Below, piece by piece: positions 40,501 through 49,500 of a stretch of 64,000 nt of DNA. Below the pieces are notes generated by a model. It had not been told where the DNA came from. It saw nothing but the letters and a program-made list of their open reading frames with translations, and made no database searches. The stretch is from Pteria penguin (taxonomy: Eukaryota; Mollusca; Bivalvia; Pterioida; Pteriidae), in contig CM068588.1 of the NCBI GenBank assembly GCA_035048485.1, positions 29,344,769-29,408,768 on the forward strand, in the 5' to 3' direction. Position 1 is the stretch's first letter; the number at the start of each line of letters is the position of its first letter. A program made the position numbers and the translations under genes.

Positions 40501-43500
40501 GTTTCGTCATTTTCTTCATCTTATCATATCCGATGGAAACGAGGTTTATCCGATTGGTTTATCGATTCATGCATAATTCAATCAAATTTGCTCTCTCAAA
40601 TAAACTAAACTCTTCAGCGCGGGGAGATTCAAAACAGTCTACATGCTTAGTACCTAACGATATTGTAGCATGACCTTCAGTGCACAAAAATGCTACCCAT
40701 AAAAGTTCCAAAACTGGACCCTAAGCAACCGAAGCTAAGGTTCTTCTCCAATTAGTCAAGTACACTACCTCCCGACAAAAATGCGGGAGATGCTCCATCG
40801 GGACCTACCGAAATATCTGAGCATGATGAGGGTGATGGCGATATACCTGACCCTGCCCAAGCCAAGGTTACGATCGTAAAAGAACATTGCATGATCGCTG
40901 GTTGAAGATATGGCCTTGGCTTTACTTTTCCAACAATAAAATGTTTTGTAAAGTATGTGTAGCTAACGGTAAAAACAATGCATTTGCAAGTGGTTGTTTA
41001 CTGTTTCTGTTGTTTTGTATTATTCTGTATTCACAAACAAATTGTATGATATTTTGTGCACCAAAAAAAAAAACATGCTAAAATGGCTCATTGAAAAAAT
41101 GAGATGGCCCATAGAAATTGAAAATGGCCCATCGAGTCGCCGGCAAGAGGGGCCATAGTCCCATTGATCCTATTTGCCTTCCCGATCACTGCTGATTACA
41201 ATCACAACAGGCTTATCACTGACCCACTCCTGGCTGGCTTATGTCAAAAGTATCTAGTCTTGGTTAAGTATAGTAAAACTGTTCTGTACGACGGAGATTT
41301 CTTTAATAACCACTAAGTATTATTGTAATGCAATCTTCATCTCTTTCAGCTGTAGGTAATCAGAGCTCTATTAAAGTTTACCTCGACATACGCTATCTTA
41401 ACTTACAAGGAGAAGATAACTCTGTCAGACCATCCAATCACAGTTTTGTCATTGGTACTGTCCAGTTAGGAGTGGATACTGGATGGTCTGAGTTGGAATC
41501 CCGTCTGGCATCTACACTGACCGACTATTACAGCCATCTGGACACTGGTCTGAAGACTAAGAAAACCAGTCGTCTTGACCCAGAGATGACTTGTGACTCC
41601 TTACCATACACACTGGGTCTGGGGATCAGGAGTATAGACCATTATGAGATAGGTGAGTGTGAATCACACTTGGAGATTATGTGAAGATTTTAGTACAAGA
41701 GACTTTGATAAAGAAGTTGCTTTGTTACATATTATACCTAGTAAACTACAGATTTCAACCATTGTAACTCTGACCAGAAATGACCTGCAGTGTTTCACTG
41801 CAATTTACCATACTGTTCTTAGAACAGAGGGATGTTAAAAGATAACAAAAGAAAAAAAAATGAATTTTTTCTTGTTATAGGGTCTTACAGTTGGACTCCA
41901 GGATTCTTTGATGATGGAAAGTCACCATCTGATGTAGTGAATAGCTTTCGTCTCAGAAAAATTGTTATAGTATTACAAGGTAGAAAGTTCACATTCTCTC
42001 CAAACTTTGAAAAGGTGTGGTTACAAGTAGTAAAATATTAACAGCAATGATCTGACATTTGGTCTGAGATGTATCGTTAAAAGCAAAATGCTGACTAAGT
42101 GCATAACGAAAAAAAGAATTTCTGACTGTGATCTCCATTTTACATTTCATTGAAAATATAGACTAATTGTATGTTGCCAAAAATATCTTTGAAGATATTT
42201 ATTTCAAACGAGCAGTTGTGACTTTAATAAATACCTCTGCATCAAAACAAATTACCCTCATCTAGACTTCACCTTTATGTTATCTTAAACTAATACTAAT
42301 AATTTATCTCCTCTCATTTAATTTTATCTTTTTAAACTGTTACAAGTCAGTCAAGAAAGATGAAAATTAAAGAATTACTTGTTTAATACTGAATTAACTG
42401 CACTTGCAGACAGCATAGAAGCTATAGCATGTGATGTTTTGTTCCCGGTGTCTGTGCTTCACAACTATCTCAGACTCGTAAGTATCTTAGTAATGTGCCT
42501 TTAGAATCTGTGAATAATTAATAAGTAATAAATCTTTTCATCTTCACAACAGTACTTATGTTTTGAGTGGAAAATAGTAACATTTCCAGTAAGATTTTTG
42601 GAATCATAATATGATGTTGATTGTTTCTTAAATTGTTTTGTGGGAACAGTGATAATTTTGTCAGAAAAGTGTCAGTCTCACAGCTACTATGAAAGGGTCT
42701 GATGACAAACCAGCAGAAAGCTGTATATGTACTAGATTGAGTGGGATTTATATTAAAACAGAGTTGCCACTGTTTCATGTGCACTATTTCATAGCTGTAG
42801 GCCATTTCAGTAAGGTGATTTGTCTCGACCTGAACTTTCCTATTTTCTTCATATGGTGAGGTATATAGTGAGGCTGCTTCTCCGACCATATCTCACCATG
42901 GTCAATAGACCATACCGATAAGAATAGTAAAAGGAATTAACAGTCATTGCAAATCTTTTATATCACTACTTTGCCACTTGCATGGACTACCTGAACAAGG
43001 ACAGATAATTCAGAATGACAGAATGATCTAAGCTGATATATTTCAAACCTCTGCTTTTCACCACCTTTACCTATTTTATTGCATTGATATAAACTTATTC
43101 AGAGGGTTTATTGGTGAAAGTTTGAATTGGTGAGTCCATTTGATCAATCATTGGGACTCTTTGACAAATAATTCCATCCAATAGACCATATTCTGGTTTT
43201 GATAATTGCTGTCTTTTTGTTCGAGCTAATATATTTTGGCGTCGTTTTTCATAGTGACGTCATAACGCATGACAAAGATTCATTATAACGTCACTATGAA
43301 AAACAACACCAAAAGGTATTAGCTCGGACAAAAAGTCGTCATTTATCAAAACTGGAATATGGTCTATTGGTTTCATATACATGTATAAGGATTTTTTTTT
43401 CAGTTGGAACATTATAAAAGTGTGGTATTTTATGGACCAGAATTCACAGGGAAATCATACCTGTCTAAGCTGTTAGCACACTTAATTGCAGTAAGTAAAC

Positions 43501-46500
43501 ATTCTGCACAGCTAGTGAGAAAAAAAGTACCAACACCTAGGTTTTCCATAATCATTATTAGACCATTAACCTAAGCTGCAAAGTATTTCATAAAGGTTTT
43601 AGATTTATCTGATAATTGTGATTGCTATAGACTTCGAAAATTTGTGAATTTATTAGTTTAAAACAATAGGTCAGATTATTGTGGCTTGAGTTCAGCCATA
43701 TTATATATTAAACTTAAGAAGATAGTGATTAAGTGCTTGGCTTTCAGTGCTGTATCTTGAATTTTGCCATTGCCTCTATAGATTTGACAAGTTGCTTTCT
43801 CTTGTAGTAGTATGACTGAAAATTTCTTGGCAGCGAAGTTAAGTATTAATATTCTTATCAAACTAAATCATACCAATAGTCCATAAATGGTAAATGTAGG
43901 ACTTCTACATTTACCATTTATGGACTATTGGTATGATTTAGTTGCTTCATGATGGTATTTTTGTTTACAGAAGAAGGAGTTGTCTGCTGGTAGACTTCCC
44001 TCTATATATCGATTGTCACTACATGAAGATTTTTCTCATCAGGACCTTGTCAACACTTTGCTGCAAACAGGTAAGGATTTATCATAGATTAAAAAAGTTT
44101 CTTATTCTTTTTGTTTTTAATTCTGTTAGTTGAGACTATTTAAGTTCATATGATGCTCATGTATTGGTGAGACCATAATATCGTAGTCTATTTGTCTTGT
44201 ATACAATTTAGTTACATGTATTGGTGAGACCATTAGACCGTAGTCTATTTGTCTTGTATACAATTTAGTTACATGTATTTGTGAATGTGGTCATGATCCT
44301 GATGATCTCTCTAATATATCCAGCTAATGGAATTTTAAAAAATAACTATAAGTATGGCTGCTATTGCAACCAGTTTTACAATCTGGAACATGTATCTTTT
44401 TTGCAACTGGAAATAATCGTTGAAATAAGATATCCAATATACTCAGGTAAAAAAAAAAATCAGTAAAATCATTTTGCAGTTGTCTTTGAAATTTAGGTCG
44501 AACCTATTTCCTCAATTTTAGAGCAATTTTGTGAAGACTTTACATGAATAATCTATTCATAATAACTATAGAAAACTAACAAAAAGATGTGGATAAACTG
44601 GTTTTTGTTATCACTACTGCAAACTTTTGTTTGGAGGACTTACTGCATTACTTTGTAGTTGTTTGTAAATATGATAATTCATATCTTACTTTGTAACTTT
44701 CTTATCTCCTCAGGTTGTATGCTCAGGAACAAAACTGAAGCAGCAGAAACTTGCGCACCAATTCTTATACTGGATGACCTTGAAACAATCAACATCTCTC
44801 AGGTGTTTGGTAAACTTCTGCAGGCTGTAGAACATCGAGGGCAATATCATGCCTTTTCTATTGATGGTAAGTCACATTACATGTTTGAGTATTATGTAGG
44901 AACCTCTCCTTTTAATCATTGAAACCACTCTCGTCAGCCATCAATACAAGTTTCATTACACTTTCTACAGTATGGAGATTTTGTATATAAGGTCAGAGGG
45001 AGTAATTGAATAGTAAGTAGATACATTACAGGGATAATGCCCAAACTTTTACTTACATTTCATAATGCATCAAATTTTGTGATTATAACTTTCATTTCAT
45101 GATAACATTATTATCATTTTCATTAAGATTTTTATAAAGCTAGTGTAGGTCAATTGTTAGTTTGGTTGGTTTGGAACAAAACTGTGACAAGGTTGAGCCC
45201 CAGCAGTCACATGTTGGTATTCTGCCTTTCGCATGAAAATTAATGACCCAAGTTATTGTAGATATAGGAACTTTAAAGATTTCTTACTGCTTTGGCTGGG
45301 TCTGTTACAGAAGTCTAAATTTCTGTGCAATGTGCCCAGGAGGTGCTACTACTGTTTAAGTGAAATAATTTTGACTTGACATAAAACACACATTCAGGTT
45401 CTGAAGCAGTTTGCCCATAGTTCACCAAAATTAAAGAAACTGAAAGATTAGATAAATATGGTATACCTTATTTGATTGGACACCATGGCTGACCAAAGTA
45501 GCAGATGTAAAGAGCAGAAAATTATTCAAGTGTGCCATGGAAGAGAGTAGAGAAATAGTTGAAAATTCATAGCTGATATATAGGGTATATATGTATATAG
45601 CTATTACAACCTATTTACTGAATATACAATAACAGTAAATACTGATGTGATATTTATTTCAGCTAATGGTACAGGTTACTATTTTGTGGATAATTTTTAC
45701 ATCTTAGCAACTATGAACAAGTCCAGGTAATGCTTTCTTATGTATGTAGTAAGAAAATGATTTCAAACTGCAATTTATATACATGTACTTCATTATGAAT
45801 TTGAATCATTTTTTTGTTGTTTTCTGGCTTTCCGTTCTGTTTGATTTATGTTTTTGTCACTTCATGACCTCTTTAGATATATAACAGTAAAAGCTGGCAT
45901 ATTTGAGTCAGTATTGTGCTTGGTTGGAAGCAGACTTTAGAACCAACATATTTCTTACCTTACTGACAGTGGATATTGATTATAGTAATAGAAATTAACT
46001 TTCAATTTACTGGTATTATTATTTGGTATTTTAAAAAAAATCATTTTATTGTTCAGATATAACAGTATGATCATTTCTGGTTTTGATATAATATAGATGG
46101 ATTTTGTTTGAAAAAATTTATACATACTACATATTGTTAAATTAAGCATTAAGATGAATTAAGTCAAAAGTCCTAAAAATTTTATGTATACAGTTGAATA
46201 AATACTCAGATTAGAGGTATTTTTAAAACTTTTTGTTTTTGTGATGTCATAATACATGCTTATCTAGATTTATGTTTTATCTGCAATATTTTAATTATGT
46301 AAGGTCCACTGGTCTTGACCTTGCCATTCAGCAAAGATTCCGTTGGGTACATTTCCGCATAGACATTGAACCAATTAGGAGTCTCTTAGCTCGTCATTTT
46401 CTGCGGCAGTTAATCCACTCAGGAGATGGTAATCTTCCGCAGTGTGACAGCCAGCTGTTCCGAGCCGTGGAGTGGGTAGTTTGTGTCTGGCAGAGACTGA

Positions 46501-49500
46501 ATGATGGAGTGGTTAAACTCGGTCTACAAGATGTTGTGTTTGGACCTTACCAATTTCTGTCCTGTCCTCTTGACTCCAAAGATGCATCAGCTGTTTATAT
46601 GTGAGATTTATTGTGTTTCTGTTTAGTAAAGGTATTGAGACAGATTTTATATAGAATCAAAGAAATGGCATAAAGAACTTTATGCAGTAATGGAAAGTGA
46701 CTCTTAAAGTACTGTTGGTGTACTTATCTTCAGGAAATTTAAGTAGAGTTAGTGTTGTCATTGTGTGTGTGTTAATTCCTGTCTATGCTAATACATACAC
46801 ATCTAAAGAGTCACTGGTCAAGGTAATTCACGATTGACTAATGTTGTTGTATTCGAAAACATACAGAAGGACAGTCTCAGTACACACTAATTCCTGATTA
46901 CACTGATATTTCATAAAACTTGTTTTTAACATTTTGTGTTTGGATTTTGTTGCATTAAAACACACACATACAGTTATGTATTAGGCCAAATGTACATTAT
47001 TCATTTTAGGGTTATGAAAAAAATATAAATCCTATAGAAGGTAAAAGAAAGACTACACTGATTTTATGTTGAATGAATCAACCTTTTTTCATTTATTATA
47101 AGACTAAAGCCAGACGTGTATTATGTAGTTTAACATAAACTTTATTGTTCTTTATTGGGAGAGCGTTTTCCACTACAAAATAGGCAACTATTAACAATTG
47201 GATTGATAGTATGTTCTGTGAAGTGCATGCCTGACAGTTTCCGAGGTATGAATCTTGTCAGATATTTGTTATGCCCCAGTAATCAAAGATTCGGGAGTAT
47301 CTAGTTTTTTGCCCATCTGTCTTTCTATTGTCTGTGACAAAAAACTTTAACTTTTGAAATGTAAGAGTTACAGCTTTCATATGTTACATGCAAATTCCTT
47401 GTAACAAATCTTTCTGTTGGTACTATAATGTTTTCCTCTCAACCCTGACTGTGACCTTTGACCTACATTTCAAAAACTTTAACATTGGTTATAGCTTTTG
47501 AGTAGTAAGAAGTAGGGCTTTAATATTTCACATTTGTATTCCTTGTGACAAGACCTTTCTATCAATACAATAATTTGTGATGTTGTGACCTTGACCATGA
47601 CCTTTGGCCTACATTTAAAAAATTTGCCTTATTTGGACTTTGTTAGATGCCGGGAGCATTCATGTTTCACAAACACATCTTGTTTTTCTATATGCACATC
47701 ATATTCTTGTGTTTAATAGATTTTGTATCTGCCACATACTTTTATCCACACTTACTAAGAGTATTATATGTGTTGTAGCTGGATGTCAATGGTGTGGAAT
47801 GAGATGATAGCACCAACAGTTCGGGAGGCTGTGATCAGAGGCACGGGAAAGGACACATCCGTTGAGGGTCAACAAAAGGTGGCAAATACTGCTTTGTATG
47901 TTCTCATGCAGAAATCTGTGGTTCCTGGATGTCCTCTTTCTGGATCAGGTAAAGTTCAAAAGGATATTGCTTTTGTTCAACAAATTATGACATTACATTT
48001 GTTGTTCTCTGATGGTTTATTTATGAATTTATTTAAACTGACACATGTTAATGAATACATTTAACATTCAATGCAGAGAATAGTGATTATACTTTATTTA
48101 AATTGTAACAATTGAATGGGAAGGGTTTTTAAAATATATTCCTTATTATCTGTGGGTTTTAGATCATACCTGCTTGTCATATGAATCATTTTTCATCAAA
48201 ACATCCAGAAGAAATCATGAGAAATTTTAAGAAAATAATTCTTAATTGAAATAAGTTTTCTAGATGCATAAATTCTATTGTTTTCAGAAAAAGAGAACTT
48301 CCTTTGCTCCTTCTCTGGGAGCAATGAACTGGAATTACAAATGAAAATGGAAAAATCTCGCCTTCCTGTTGCCAATGGTAACCATGGAAGAAGATCTATG
48401 GGAACAAATTTAAGTCGCCATCCGTCCAACAAACACAAGCACAGGTAAATTGATAAGATGAGAGTAAAGAGGAATGGAAATATATTTATGATGATTTAAT
48501 ATTGAAAAAATATAAACAATCAGCATGATTCAAGTAGTTCATTTTTCAGAAATTGAAAGGGAAATTAGTCATTTGGACTAAGTACTGTGTATCAAATTTA
48601 GGTTTTGATCCCTTTAAATGTCAGTATGAAAGCTTGTCTGTGAACCAGCAGAAACCTGATGGTTTTCTCCTTGTACTCTGGAAAATTGGTCACCACCTAA
48701 CATTAGCCGACACCAGATGAAATCATCCTGGCCTAATCAATGAAGGAAATAAACAATCATGAGAGATCATTAGGTTGCTTATACCATTGTTAAATTAAGA
48801 AGAGATTGATTGATTATTGTTTTGCGTTACTCCACAATTGTTTCATATATATGGTGACAGCATCTGCCTGATGCATCGCCTAAAAATTTATACAATGTAT
48901 CTTTGCAACAGACCCACCTGAAACAGTGAGGGATCTTTTACATGCCACGCCAAATATGACCCAGTTTTTACTGTCTCATCTGAAAAACAACACCAGTGTG
49001 CCTATGGCGGGAGTTGAACCCAGGAATTCTTGGTTACAATCCATTGATCACATCCACTGAGCGCAGTGGAAATTTTGACTTTATTGGCAGATGAAAAAAC
49101 TTGCCAAATTAAAAAGTGCCAATTTTTCCAACTGTAAAATCGACAATGTGCCAATTTGACACATGTTATGGCACAATGCCGAGTTTTTTTTTTACCTGTT
49201 TTTGAATACTTGTTAACAAACAAATAATCAGTGTGCATGAAATGATACATTTTAAGTGATTTTAAGAACTGTTTATTCAGTTTTAACATCATAATGCATG
49301 CATTTTATCTTAATAGAATTGTATTGAATTTCATTCATATTGAATAAATTCAGCAAAAGTTCAGAACAATACTAAAATACCTATTATTTATGGTCTGGAT
49401 TAGTGATATTTCACTTGATGTGTACATCTGCACATGAATTGCTTAAATAAATAATGTTAGTGCAATACAGATATACCAGTACACCTGTGGCATAATAATT

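Noticed and set aside
40887..41081. Short plus-strand ORF as an independent host gene
   Set aside because: Its N-terminal half is the zinc-finger remnant of the hAT element bounded by inverted ends; the rest is intron-like or decayed.
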